Assembly: GCA_018003015.1 (NCBI GenBank) | Contig: JAGNEZ010000042.1 | Span: 1-55,568, forward strand | Source: Phycisphaerae bacterium | GTDB taxonomy: Bacteria > Planctomycetota > Phycisphaerae > UBA1845 > PWPN01 | DNA length: 55,568 nucleotides | Direction: 5' to 3' | Part shown: piece after piece, positions 26,676-35,746 of the stretch | How positions within the stretch are numbered: the first letter of the stretch is position 1 | Layout: the number at the start of each line of letters is the position of its first letter | Notes under the pieces: generated by a model | Databases searched by the model: none | What the model was told of the DNA's origin: nothing | The model's input: only the letters and a program-made list of their open reading frames with translations | Translations under genes and position numbers: made by a program

Positions 26676-27054
26676 CCTTCCCGGTTCGATAGCTCATCAG
26701 CTTGAGGTCTTCGTCATGGACACCGCCCACGGTCCGCGCATAGGCCTTGTAGTCCCGTTCGCCGGGTTCCCGAGGCGCGGTCTCCTCGACCTTTAGGCAG
26801 TTCATGGAGGTTTATGCTGGTGGCTGAAGAGTTACGTCATCAGCGATATGCTCGGCTTGATCCTTGGCGTTCGGTGCGATCTCCTGGCAATACCGTGACC
26901 CCAACAGAATCGTTCCGGGCCTGACGAGTTCGGCCCTGGAATCCTCCTCGTCGGCCTGCCATGCCCCCGCGTGCTTGACGACTTTGCCGTCCTCGTACTC
27001 ATCGACCTCTGTGCCAAAGCAGGACACGTTCGCGGTGCTCCGTGTAGAGGGCAA
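26676..27054 (-). pseudogene. Remnant of a conserved secreted-protein family, stop-interrupted
   Basis: Two pieces lie in the same frame, separated only by a TAA at 26812-26814 and two codons. The first piece reads VSCFGTEVDEYEDGKVVKHA, then PGTILLGSRYCQEIAPNAKD. The second reads MNCLKVEETAPREPGERDYK, then VHDEDLKLMSYRTG. Together they match the C-terminal half of a family that I recall ending with EVDxYEDGKxVxHxGAW, GxxYYQEIAPG, CLKxxETTPLEPG and DLKLVxY. The N-terminal half is missing where the FHA-domain gene begins on the other strand. Both a truncation and an internal stop mark this as a decayed gene. Confidence 0.6.
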
Positions 27055-27116
27055 AGCGGTTCTCCGAACGAGGCGTCCTGTTTCGGTCTCCCGGTAAATC
27101 CGGTAGAGTCTATGTC

Positions 27117-28760
27117 ATGGCGACGATCGTTGTGCGATACCCTGACGGACAGGAATTGGGCCTGGCCCTTGATTGCGACGTACTGGCGTTCGGGAAGGCG
27201 GACGGCAACGACCTGGTGCTGAACGCCCGCGGGGTCTCTCGGGAACACGGCCGGTTCTTCCGTGACCGCGACGGCCGGTGGTGGATCGAGGATCGTGACA
27301 GCAGCAACGGCACCATCGTCCAGGGGCGGCGCATCAAGAAGCGTTGTCTTGAAGACGGCGACGTGATTGTTGTCGGCCAGGTGCGCATCGTTTTCGCTGC
27401 CGACCAGCCGGAGCTGCCGCCCGAGCGGGGCAGCGTTATCAGCTTCAGTGACACCCCGGAAACTCCCGGCTCCACCGTGGCACGGCAAGCCAGCGACTTG
27501 ATGGTACGCGATAGCGCCAGGCTGTCTGCGCTGTATGAGTTCGCCAGGCGGCTGATGGGGCGGCATGATGTGTCGGGCTTGATTGACGAGGCGTCGGCGA
27601 CGCTCATGTCGGCACTGCACGCGCAGATGGTGGTGCTCGGGCTCACCTGCGACCCGGAGCACGAGAGCGACCGCGTTCTGGTTCGCCCCGCGGGTGCAGC
27701 GGCCGCTGAGGTGATGATCAGTCGATCTGTCCTGCGACGGACCATCGCGGGACACCAGGCGGTTCTCATTGCCGACACGAGCGCCGACCTCGACGCCCGG
27801 CAGTACGAGAGCGTTATCGCGGGCGGCATCCGGTCGGTGCTCTCCGTACCGATGGTTCGAGATGACGAGGTCATCGGATTCATCTACATGGACAATCGCC
27901 AATACGGGAGGACCTACACGGAGAGCGATCTGGAATTTGCCTGTGCGATGGGTGCAATGGTCGCCACTGCCGTTGAGAACGCCCGCTTGATCGAAGCGAA
28001 GATGGTCAAGCAACGGCTTGAGGCCGAACTGGCCGGCGCCCGGCGGGTTCAGCAGGCGATCCTGCCGTCGGTGTGGCCGCGACTGGACGGTTGGGATATT
28101 CACGGTGCCCACTTCACGTGCCGCGAGGTGGGCGGCGACTATTACGACGCCATCGTGACGGAGGACGGCCATCTCTGGCTGCTGATGGCGGATGTCTCGG
28201 GCAAAGGGGCGCCGGCCGCGCTGCTGGCCAGCCGCATGCATGCCATGACCCAGGGGGTTCTCGAGCAGTGTAATTCGCCCGGGCAGTTGCTCGCTTCGCT
28301 CAACGACTTGTTGTTGCGGCGTTCGCTGGAAGGGCTGTTCGTGACCTGCCAGGTGGTGCGGCTGTCGCCGGATACGGGTGATGCGCTGATCGCCTCCGCC
28401 GGCCACCCGTATCCGATCTACGTCGGTTCGGGAGGAGATGCTCGCTTATTGTGCGTGGACAACGGCTGTCCGCTGGGCATTCTGCACGGCACGGTCTATG
28501 GCGAGACGAGTTGGCGGTTCCCGACCGGTGAAGGAGCGATCCTGCTCTACACCGACGGCGTAACCGAAGCGTTCGGGGGTAACCTGGAGCAGTTCGGAGA
28601 AGAGCGGTTGGTGGCCGCGGCGGCATCGTGTGCCGGTCACGTGGCCCGGAAAGCGGTAGAGAATGTGCGGCGGGAGGTCGAGACATTCTGTGTCGGCCAT
28701 CCGCCGAGCGACGATTTCACGCTGCTGGCCTGCCGGAAGGTGGCGGCGGTGGGCAGCTGA
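27117..28760 (+). CDS. FHA-GAF-SpoIIE phosphatase
   Basis: The 547-residue protein has an FHA domain (about 22-92, with GKADGNDLVLNARGVSREHG and DSSNGTIVQGRRI), a GAF domain (about 130-295, ending near MGAMVATAVENARLI) and a PP2C-like SpoIIE/RsbU phosphatase domain (about 330-545, with GGDYYD, MADVSGKGAPAALLAS, GAILLYTDGVTEAFGG and PPSDDFTLL). FHA domains bind phosphothreonine, and the phosphatase domain removes phosphate from Ser/Thr residues, often in partner-switching pathways. The gene is convergent with the large kinase gene, with only three bases between their ends, which suggests opposed enzymes of one pathway. The start has a weak ribosome-binding site. Confidence 0.93.
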   Translation: MATIVVRYPDGQELGLALDCDVLAFGKADGNDLVLNARGVSREHGRFFRDRDGRWWIEDRDSSNGTIVQGRRIKKRCLEDGDVIVVGQVRIVFAADQPELPPERGSVISFSDTPETPGSTVARQASDLMVRDSARLSALYEFARRLMGRHDVSGLIDEASATLMSALHAQMVVLGLTCDPEHESDRVLVRPAGAAAAEVMISRSVLRRTIAGHQAVLIADTSADLDARQYESVIAGGIRSVLSVPMVRDDEVIGFIYMDNRQYGRTYTESDLEFACAMGAMVATAVENARLIEAKMVKQRLEAELAGARRVQQAILPSVWPRLDGWDIHGAHFTCREVGGDYYDAIVTEDGHLWLLMADVSGKGAPAALLASRMHAMTQGVLEQCNSPGQLLASLNDLLLRRSLEGLFVTCQVVRLSPDTGDALIASAGHPYPIYVGSGGDARLLCVDNGCPLGILHGTVYGETSWRFPTGEGAILLYTDGVTEAFGGNLEQFGEERLVAAAASCAGHVARKAVENVRREVETFCVGHPPSDDFTLLACRKVAAVGS

Positions 28761-28763
28761 TAT

Positions 28764-31700
28764 TCACTTAACTGACCGCGCAGTGGAGTTGGCCAGGTCT
28801 CTGATCTCGACCTTGCGATAGCGGACGGTCCCGAGATAGGCCTCAAAGCCGATTCGACCCGGCCCGGGAGGGAGTATTGGGTACTTGAGTCCATTCCTTG
28901 ACATCTTATCGAGGTCAGTATCGAGTACCACCCGGTTATTCACCGTGACGCGCAACAGACTCCCGCGCAACAGGATCACCATCCGGTTCCACTCTCCGAC
29001 CGCCAAGAGTACCGCGGGGTGGTCGATGGCCAAGCCGTAGAGAGCGCCTGTCTGCCACTCGAGCGGCGTGCTTGCGTAACGCGGATCGTGATCTTCTCTG
29101 ACCTGGATCTGCGGGTGCGCGGGGTCGCCGGGATTCGCGCGCAAGGCGACACCGCTGTCCGCGCCGATGGTCAGCTGAAACTCGAAGCTCAGTTCAAAGT
29201 CGGTGTACTCGCGGCGGGTCATGAGCCAGTTGAATCCCTGCGGCTGGTGGGCGGTGCCGACGAGCACGCCGTCATCCATGGACCACGCCGATGAATCGCC
29301 ACTGGCCGCGAACCAGCCGGAGAGATCCTTGCCGTTGAATGCAGCGTGCAGGCGCGATGGGCCGTTCGCCTCATCCGGAATCGGGTCACTTCTTGGAAAT
29401 TGAGCTCCGTTCCCCGAGGGGCTTGCCACGGCGGCAGGCTCGCTGACCACGCGCAGCCCAGATCCCCAGTTCCGGAAACTGGCTGGGAAATCAAACCGGG
29501 CGGCGACCCTGTAGACGGCCGGGGGATCGTCCCAGGCGCCCCCGCGGATCACTCGGCTCGAAGAGCTCGAGTCGTCCAGCCATGCGGACCCATCCGCGGG
29601 CGCGCCTGCGTAGTTCTCGTGATAGTGGTCCTCACACCACTCCGCAACGTTCCCAATCATGTCGTGGAGGCCGAACCCGTTCTCGCGGTAGCTGCCGACC
29701 GGGGCCGTGGTTGCGTGGCCGTCACTCCTGCTCGTGCTCGATGACCAACTCGGGTACGCCTGCCTGGGAGCCTGGTCGGCGACATTGGCCATGCGGCCCG
29801 ACTGATCCATGTCGTCACCCCACCAGAATTCGGTGTCGGTACCCGCGCGGCAGGCGTACTCCCACTCGGCCTCGGTCGGCAGGCGGTACACGCGACCTTC
29901 CTTTTTGCCCAGCCATGCACAGAACGCCTTGGCATCGTTCCAACTGATGAAGGTAACCGGATGGTCATTCGTTTGCGTGAAGCCCGGCTTGCGCCAGGAT
30001 GCGTCCTCGGACCAGGAGGAGTCCCCATCGGAGTTCAGTGTGTCTCCGCCCTTTCTCCCCGCCGCGAAGGAGAGCGCGCCTCCTTCGGCGTCGGTGACAT
30101 AGTGCGTGTCTTCGACGAATCTTCGAAACTGGCCGACGGTGACCTCGTGGATCGCCATGTAAAAGGGAGTCCTGATTCGGACTTTGTGGTAGGGGATTTG
30201 GGTTGCGGGCCGGTTCCATTGGTCTTTCCCCCCAAATCGATCGATCAGTTCCGGAACGCTCGCTTTGCTGCCCATCATGAACTCGCCGGCCGGAATCCGC
30301 TTCAGGGACATGCCGATCGAGTTCTTGAGGGTCGTTGGCACAGCGGGTGGACTCGGCGGCACGGCCGCGGAGGGTGCGGGCTCAACCGCCGAGGGGCCGA
30401 CCATCCGGAGCATATACACGTGCGTCTCATAGGCGGCGAACGGATCCGTGAAAGCTGAGTCCTTGAGCGTGAGGGTCCTCGTCTCGCCAAGCAAATCGAC
30501 CGTTGGGGTTGTCCGCACGTTGAAGCGCAACCTCGGACTGACCGGCTGGTTTGAGGTGTTGATCGCGACGACGTAGAGCCGATCACCTTGGGCGTAAGCC
30601 TTGTAGTCGATCGGGTCAGTGACACCGGATGTATCCTCGACCTTCACTGCATCGAAGACCGCTCCCGTCAGAATCGCCGGGGCCAACCGTTTGAGTTCGC
30701 CGGCAATGCGGATGGACTCCTTGCGCAAATCGGCCAAGCGTGCGTCGCCCATCCCAAGGACCGCACGGAATCTGGGGTCATCGGTGTCACCCTCATAGAG
30801 CAGCGACTTGAAGCCGTCGATCAGGACACCGCCCGCGCCGCGATTGATGACCAGATAGGTCATCGCACGAATCTGAGCTGGCGTAGGACGCCCGTCGTTC
30901 CCTTGATGGGCGGGGATTAGCGCCCAGACGGGTTTCCCCCTGCCGAGTGAGACAGCCTGTTCCGTCCAGTAAGGGAGAAGGAGTATCCGGTCGCGATAGT
31001 CGAACTTCTGATATCGGAGATACGCCTCTGTGAAAGGGTTGGCCTCGATCGCCAGGATATCGCAATACTCGACGTAGTCCGGTAGCCTTGGCCATCGGTC
31101 TGGCACTGGGCATTCGAGCAGTTCCGCCGGGTGGGTGCCGTCAGCGGAGTGTATTGTGTCGTATACACGCTTGATGTCGGCTTTGGGGATTTCCCAGATG
31201 AGGGGATCCGCAGGCATGATCCATGCCAGCAGCGTGGGATCGCCACGACAGGCGCGGAGGCTGGCCTGTAAGGCATCCCAATCCGGTTTCTGACGGGTAT
31301 AGCCGATCGCGCGCAACCCGTGCCGCTTGGCCTCCTCCAGGTACGGCTCGGCCTTGTCGTGGTAGACGTACGAGACGGTGTTGAAGCCCGCCCGGGCGAC
31401 TTCGGCGAAGTCTGGCGGGTCGATGGATCTTGCCGCGATGACGAAGAACGGCTTGTCGTCGACTTGGATGGCGGCCGGCGGGCTGGCATGCTGGAGTGCC
31501 GGTACCGGTGCGGGCGGGGCAGCCTGCCGGCCCTTGTCAGCGGGAAGCCCCTGGGATGGTGTGACCGGCCGCGGCACTCCGTTTCCATCCGACTGAGCGA
31601 TGGGTGTGGATGCCGTCGGCGGTGGCGTGATCGCCACCGGAGGCCTCCTGAGCATCGAATGCACCAGCAAGCCGACGAGGACTCCCAGCACAATCACGCT

Positions 31701-33521
31701 TGCCAGCACGGGGATCACGATCTGCAGGATGAGCTTCCGTCGCCACAGTGAGGCTTCCAGCTTCTTGGCGGCTTTCTTGGCTGCGACTTTCTCGCGGCGT
31801 TTCGCGATTCGGTCAATCAGATTCTGGTACTTGCCCGAACGCGATTCCGCCTCATCCAGCAAACGGCCGGCCTCGATCATCTCCCCCTGGTCGATCGCTC
31901 GGTCCGCATCCGTGATCCGCTGCAGGGCCTCGGCAAGATCCAGCGCCTGGGTGAGCTTCGCTCGCTCTCGATGATCCTCCGGAACCAGCTCCAGGGCCTC
32001 CCGCAGCAGCAGGATGGCCGCCGAATAATCCTTTCGGTCAAACAACTTGAAGCCGGCGCGGATCTTGTCTCGTCCCATTCTGGTCCGGGCGGCGCGGATG
32101 GCCTTGCGGATCGCCTGGGCTTCGGCGTTCTCAGTGTCCAGGGCCAAGGCCGCCTGGCACTTGGTTTCGGCATCAGCGAAGCGATGGGCATCGAGGTGCC
32201 GGCGAGCTTCGCCGAGTTCCGCGGCCAGCTTCCCGTTGCGGATCTCGTCTTCGGCCTTGGCGAGTTGCTCGATGGCCTCGACGTCACCGGGGGCCGAGTC
32301 GAGGATGCGCTGCCATGCCACCGCCGCCGACTCCCAGTGGCCTTCGTTTGCCGCGCTATTCGCTTCCTGTCGCCAGCCTCGGATACTCTCGATCCGCGAA
32401 CGGATCAGCTCCACCTGCTTGCCGGCCCAGGCATGCTGCCCGTCGATCCGCAGAACCTGCTCGTAGCGATGAAGGGCTCCTTCCAGGTCGCCGGCCTTGA
32501 AACGCGCGTCCGCTCGACGGATCAGGGTCTCCACATCTCCGACCTTCGCTTGGGCCAGCGCTTCGCTGAAGGCGTTGATCGTCTGGTATCGTTGGCCGCG
32601 ATCGGCCGACATCGCCTTCAGGACCGACTCCCGGAGCTCCTCGGGAATCTTGCTCTCCTGAACCATGCGGGGACTGATGCCCGTCAACATCTCGTAGAGT
32701 GTTGCGCCCAGCGAGTAGATGTCGGTGCGGTGATCGACATTCTTGGTGTCCTGGAGCTGCTCGGGGCTGGCGTAATCGACCGTGCCCATCATCACGCCGG
32801 TCACCGTCAGATCCTGGTCCGCGATGCCTCGTGCGAGGCCGAAGTCCACCAGCTTAGGCGTTCCCTGGGCGGTGACGAGAATGTTGCCCGGCTTGATGTC
32901 GCGGTGAATGATCCCGCGGCCGTGGGCGTAGCTCAGCGCGTTGCAGAGTTGCCGCGTGATCTCGACGGCGCGCTCCGGGTCGATTCGGCCGTCACGGGCG
33001 ATCTTGCTCTTGAGATCCTCTCCTTCGATGTACTCCATCGAGATGAAGTAGCCGTCGGAGTCCTTGTCGATATCGTAGATCTGTACGATATTGTAGTGGT
33101 TGAGTACGGCGACCGATCTCGCTTCCGCCAGGAAGCGTTCCAGGGCCGAGGAGGAACCGGCGATGTTGGAGCTGATTCGCTTGATGGCCACGACTCGGCC
33201 AAGGCGGCGGTCGCGGGCCTTGAACACGATTCCCATGCCGCCCTTGCCCAGCGGTTTCAGGACCTCGTAGCGGGCCAACTCGCCGGCGGCGGGTTCTCCC
33301 GCCTCCGCGGCCAAGCCCCGCCCAAGCGAGTCGAGCAGCGACGCTCCGGCATGGGCGATGGCCGCATCCTCGCCCAGAGCGGACAGAATGGTCGTTTCGT
33401 CTTCAGCGTCGCCGGGTGGCAACTTCGAGGATGTGGCGTCCGGGGTGACCTGTGCCCCCTGATCGAGCGTCTCCGGATTGCAGGACGACGATGGTTGCTG
33501 ATCGGGTGTCAACTGGCCCAT
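28764..33521 (-). CDS. Receptor kinase fused to glycosidase-like, FGE and DUF1080 domains
   Basis: The 1585-residue protein has a cytoplasmic Hanks kinase (83-340: LGKGGMGIVFKA, Lys114 in VAIKR, HRDIKPGNIL with Asp208, DFG at 226-228). A TPR-like helical region follows (330-590), then one membrane helix (597-622). A proline-rich linker leads to a TIM-barrel glycosidase-like domain (685-1040), a formylglycine-generating-enzyme/sulfatase-modifying domain (1065-1360; GMSLKRIPAGEFMMGS, YRLPTEAEWEYACRAG, RVIRGGAWDDPPAVYRVAAR) and a DUF1080/3-keto-disaccharide-hydrolase-type domain (1392-1576; LHAAFNGKDLSGW). With the kinase inside, the last three domains would be extracytoplasmic, so this looks like a carbohydrate-sensing receptor kinase (inference). 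Confidence 0.93.
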   Translation of the reverse strand: MGQLTPDQQPSSSCNPETLDQGAQVTPDATSSKLPPGDAEDETTILSALGEDAAIAHAGASLLDSLGRGLAAEAGEPAAGELARYEVLKPLGKGGMGIVFKARDRRLGRVVAIKRISSNIAGSSSALERFLAEARSVAVLNHYNIVQIYDIDKDSDGYFISMEYIEGEDLKSKIARDGRIDPERAVEITRQLCNALSYAHGRGIIHRDIKPGNILVTAQGTPKLVDFGLARGIADQDLTVTGVMMGTVDYASPEQLQDTKNVDHRTDIYSLGATLYEMLTGISPRMVQESKIPEELRESVLKAMSADRGQRYQTINAFSEALAQAKVGDVETLIRRADARFKAGDLEGALHRYEQVLRIDGQHAWAGKQVELIRSRIESIRGWRQEANSAANEGHWESAAVAWQRILDSAPGDVEAIEQLAKAEDEIRNGKLAAELGEARRHLDAHRFADAETKCQAALALDTENAEAQAIRKAIRAARTRMGRDKIRAGFKLFDRKDYSAAILLLREALELVPEDHRERAKLTQALDLAEALQRITDADRAIDQGEMIEAGRLLDEAESRSGKYQNLIDRIAKRREKVAAKKAAKKLEASLWRRKLILQIVIPVLASVIVLGVLVGLLVHSMLRRPPVAITPPPTASTPIAQSDGNGVPRPVTPSQGLPADKGRQAAPPAPVPALQHASPPAAIQVDDKPFFVIAARSIDPPDFAEVARAGFNTVSYVYHDKAEPYLEEAKRHGLRAIGYTRQKPDWDALQASLRACRGDPTLLAWIMPADPLIWEIPKADIKRVYDTIHSADGTHPAELLECPVPDRWPRLPDYVEYCDILAIEANPFTEAYLRYQKFDYRDRILLLPYWTEQAVSLGRGKPVWALIPAHQGNDGRPTPAQIRAMTYLVINRGAGGVLIDGFKSLLYEGDTDDPRFRAVLGMGDARLADLRKESIRIAGELKRLAPAILTGAVFDAVKVEDTSGVTDPIDYKAYAQGDRLYVVAINTSNQPVSPRLRFNVRTTPTVDLLGETRTLTLKDSAFTDPFAAYETHVYMLRMVGPSAVEPAPSAAVPPSPPAVPTTLKNSIGMSLKRIPAGEFMMGSKASVPELIDRFGGKDQWNRPATQIPYHKVRIRTPFYMAIHEVTVGQFRRFVEDTHYVTDAEGGALSFAAGRKGGDTLNSDGDSSWSEDASWRKPGFTQTNDHPVTFISWNDAKAFCAWLGKKEGRVYRLPTEAEWEYACRAGTDTEFWWGDDMDQSGRMANVADQAPRQAYPSWSSSTSRSDGHATTAPVGSYRENGFGLHDMIGNVAEWCEDHYHENYAGAPADGSAWLDDSSSSSRVIRGGAWDDPPAVYRVAARFDFPASFRNWGSGLRVVSEPAAVASPSGNGAQFPRSDPIPDEANGPSRLHAAFNGKDLSGWFAASGDSSAWSMDDGVLVGTAHQPQGFNWLMTRREYTDFELSFEFQLTIGADSGVALRANPGDPAHPQIQVREDHDPRYASTPLEWQTGALYGLAIDHPAVLLAVGEWNRMVILLRGSLLRVTVNNRVVLDTDLDKMSRNGLKYPILPPGPGRIGFEAYLGTVRYRKVEIRDLANSTARSVK

Positions 33522-33836
33522 AGAACTGCTCGTATTCTCCGACTGGTCGTCCCGTTACCGTTTGAGGACCATCCGTTCAGGATTGGCGGTTTCTGCCTGT
33601 CGTCGTTATACCCGCTCGTCAGGCCATCTGCTACTCGTGTGGCCGGCGCGCTCTCCGTGTGGATCATAACCAGGAATAGTGGCGAGCGCACGTAGTACCG
33701 ATCGATTACCCGCGAAGGTCGGCGTGGTCGTGGAACCGGCGGATATTGAGAAAGCCGTCCTTGCCCCAGCCCACCTGGTCCGCCCGTACCCGAAGCCCTC
33801 GTCGTTCAACGCGCTCCACTACCTTTGTCTTGACCG
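33522..33836. other. Intergenic stretch, mostly empty
   Basis: A plus-strand frame ending at the TAA at 33838-33840 reads EPADIEKAVLAPAHLVRPYP, then KPSSFNALHYLCLDR, and may be a gene remnant. No start or family can be assigned. Confidence 0.3.
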
Positions 33837-34877
33837 CTAATCATCCTCCCGCTGGTTGTGATGATCTTCCAGCGGCTTGGCAGCCCGAGGATCGTCGATC
33901 TCGCGCAGTACTTTGGCGGCAGCCTGGCGCACATCTGGACTGGCATGCTTGAGCATCCCGATGAGCGGCTCCACTGCCGCAGGGTCGCCGAGGTGAGCCA
34001 GTGCCTCGGCAACGGGCCACCGCATCTCCCGGTCTTCCCTCTGGAGCACCGAGATGAGTGGCTTAACGGCACGGGTGTCGCCGAGTTGGCCCAACGCCTT
34101 GGCGGCGATTTCGCGAATCCGCAGAGGCCCATCCTGGAGAACTGCAATGAGTGGCTCGACGGCGCGAGAGTCGCCGATCTGGCCCAGCGACTTGGCGGCG
34201 AGACAGGTCAAATTCGGGTGCCCATCCTGGAGAAGCCCAATGAGCGGCTCCACGGCGCGAGAATCGCCGATCTGGCCCAGCGCGTCGGCAGCGAGACGGC
34301 GCAAATGCAGGTCGCCATCCTGGAGCGCCGCCATGAGCGGCTCGACGGCGCGAGAGTCGCCGATCTGGCCCAGGGCGTTCGCAGCAAGACGGCGCACGTT
34401 CGGGTTTCCGCGCTCGATCACCGCAGTGAGTTGGTCAACGGCAGGGGCGCCGATTCTGACGAGCGCCTGGACATCTCCGATTTTGATGAGTGATTCGATA
34501 GCGACCTGGCGCATCTCCGCATCCTGACTCGCTGCAATCAGTGGATCGACGGCGCGGAGATCGCGGATCTCGCCTAGCCCTTCGGCAGCGGCCCTGCGCG
34601 CATCCGGACCAGCATGCCGGAGCACTGCGACGAGAGAGGCGACGGATGGCGCGCCGATTTTGACGAGCGCCTTGGCGGCAGCCTCGCGCACATCCGGAGG
34701 CCCATCGCGGAGCACCGCAATGAGCGGTTCGACAGATGCCGAACCGATTCTGACGAGGGCTTTGGCGGCGGCGGTGCACAGATTCGGGTCCTTCCTGTAT
34801 GCCAACGATTTGGCCAGACCTTTGACATCATGCCTGGCGAACATCTTCTCAATATCAGGTGGTCCGAACAGCCACAT
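33837..34877 (-). CDS. HEAT-repeat (PBS-lyase-type) protein
   Basis: The 346-residue protein is almost entirely about ten HEAT-like repeats of ~31 residues with the pattern (A)KALGQIGDSRAVEPLIAVLQDG. Examples are ALVRIGSASVEPLIAVLRDG, ALGQIGDSRAVEPLMAALQD and SLGQIGDSRAVEPLIGLLQD. Such arrays form a superhelix for protein binding, and some act as lyases on phycobilin. AAAGGA precedes the ATG by 10 bases. The near-identical middle repeats also make the DNA itself repetitive, so copy number may vary. Confidence 0.93.
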   Translation of the reverse strand: MWLFGPPDIEKMFARHDVKGLAKSLAYRKDPNLCTAAAKALVRIGSASVEPLIAVLRDGPPDVREAAAKALVKIGAPSVASLVAVLRHAGPDARRAAAEGLGEIRDLRAVDPLIAASQDAEMRQVAIESLIKIGDVQALVRIGAPAVDQLTAVIERGNPNVRRLAANALGQIGDSRAVEPLMAALQDGDLHLRRLAADALGQIGDSRAVEPLIGLLQDGHPNLTCLAAKSLGQIGDSRAVEPLIAVLQDGPLRIREIAAKALGQLGDTRAVKPLISVLQREDREMRWPVAEALAHLGDPAAVEPLIGMLKHASPDVRQAAAKVLREIDDPRAAKPLEDHHNQREDD

Positions 34878-35120
34878 GTCGCGTCATCCTTTCTAGGGCA
34901 GGAGAAGCGGGATCAGAGGGTCAGGTTGGATTCTGCTACAACCTCCAGCCTTCTCTCCGTCACTTGCCCCGGTGCAGGCTCTGTCGAAGCCAGACCGCAT
35001 CCCAGCCTCACCGCCCAACATGGTCCATCGTACCCAAAGACCGCTCCGGGCACCATCCAATCCGGCTGAAAGCTGATCATTGAAGACCGCATCTGCAACG
35101 CCCCCGAACAGAAGAAGGGA
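34878..35120. other. Intergenic stretch, no gene seen
   Basis: About 240 bp precede the cystathionine-synthase-like fragment. No start with a ribosome-binding site and no recognisable product were seen. Confidence 0.4.
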
Positions 35121-35246
35121 GTGGAGGAGTGGGTCACCGGCGGCGTCCTCGATCCGCTGAGCTGCTACCTACTCATCCGCGGGCTCAAGACCTCGGACTT
35201 GCGGATGGAGCGGTTGAACGGCGTGGTCATGAGGGCGTTTCAGTGG
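35121..35246 (+). pseudogene. Fragment of a Cys/Met-metabolism PLP enzyme
   Basis: About 42 codons read VTGGVLDPLSCYLLIRGLKT, then SDLRMERLNGVVMRAFQW. This matches the segment of cystathionine gamma-synthase/lyase enzymes around GGxLDPxxxYLLLRGLKTLxLRM. The PLP-lysine region and everything before it are missing, and the frame soon degenerates. It is the tail part of a decayed gene. Confidence 0.6.
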
Positions 35247-35575
35247 CGGGAGAGACCCCCCAGGTCAGACGCGTCTACTAACCCGGGCTACCCAGCCACC
35301 GGCGCCACGGGATCGCCCGCCGCCAGATGAGGGGCTTCGGGGTCCAGTTCCTTTGTTCACACTCATCCAGAATTGTGTTAGGTTTGTCTTCTTGGTCCAC
35401 AGGCTTGATGCAGAAGTGTGGTCCTGGTGCCGAAGTGGAAGGTGGGATCGTGAAGCCTACGACGAAACCGAGCACCACACCCACGCGGGCGAGGGAATGA
35501 CCATGATCAGACAGCCTTGAGGCATGAGATCATCGACGTTGGCAGTGGGTGTGAAAAAACGCGGAGGTGAGGAGC
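35247..35575. other. Intergenic stretch, no gene seen
   Basis: About 330 bp follow the PLP-enzyme fragment. The first part may be further decayed remains of it, but I could not match it. No supported gene. Confidence 0.4.
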
Positions 35576-35713
35576 ATGGTTGAACAAGACGTATCAGAGC
35601 AGTCGGCTGCGGTGATGCAAAAGCTTGACGCAGACTGGGAGCGGCGGAAAGCGGCAGCTTTACGGTCGCTCGTTGAGTCGCCGTTGGACCGCTGGTTGCG
35701 AAGGCGAAGGTGA
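35576..35713 (+). CDS. Small basic protein, 45 residues
   Basis: A strong GGAGGTGAGGAGC site precedes the ATG. The peptide starts MVEQDVSEQSAAVMQKLDAD and ends VESPLDRWLRRRR. It is predicted to be helical, with an acidic start and a strongly basic end. No family is recognised. The ribosome-binding site and balanced composition are the only support. Confidence 0.45.
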   Translation: MVEQDVSEQSAAVMQKLDADWERRKAAALRSLVESPLDRWLRRRR

Positions 35714-35746
35714 TGGGGGCATTGACGGAGAATCCTCGCTTCCCCG

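Noticed and set aside
26832-28406. Minus-strand open frame of ~524 codons opposite the FHA phosphatase
   Set aside because: No motif or start signal; the plus strand has FHA, GAF and SpoIIE signatures.
31971-33695. Plus-strand open frame opposite the receptor kinase
   Set aside because: Shadow of the kinase and TPR coding region; no ribosome-binding site or domain.
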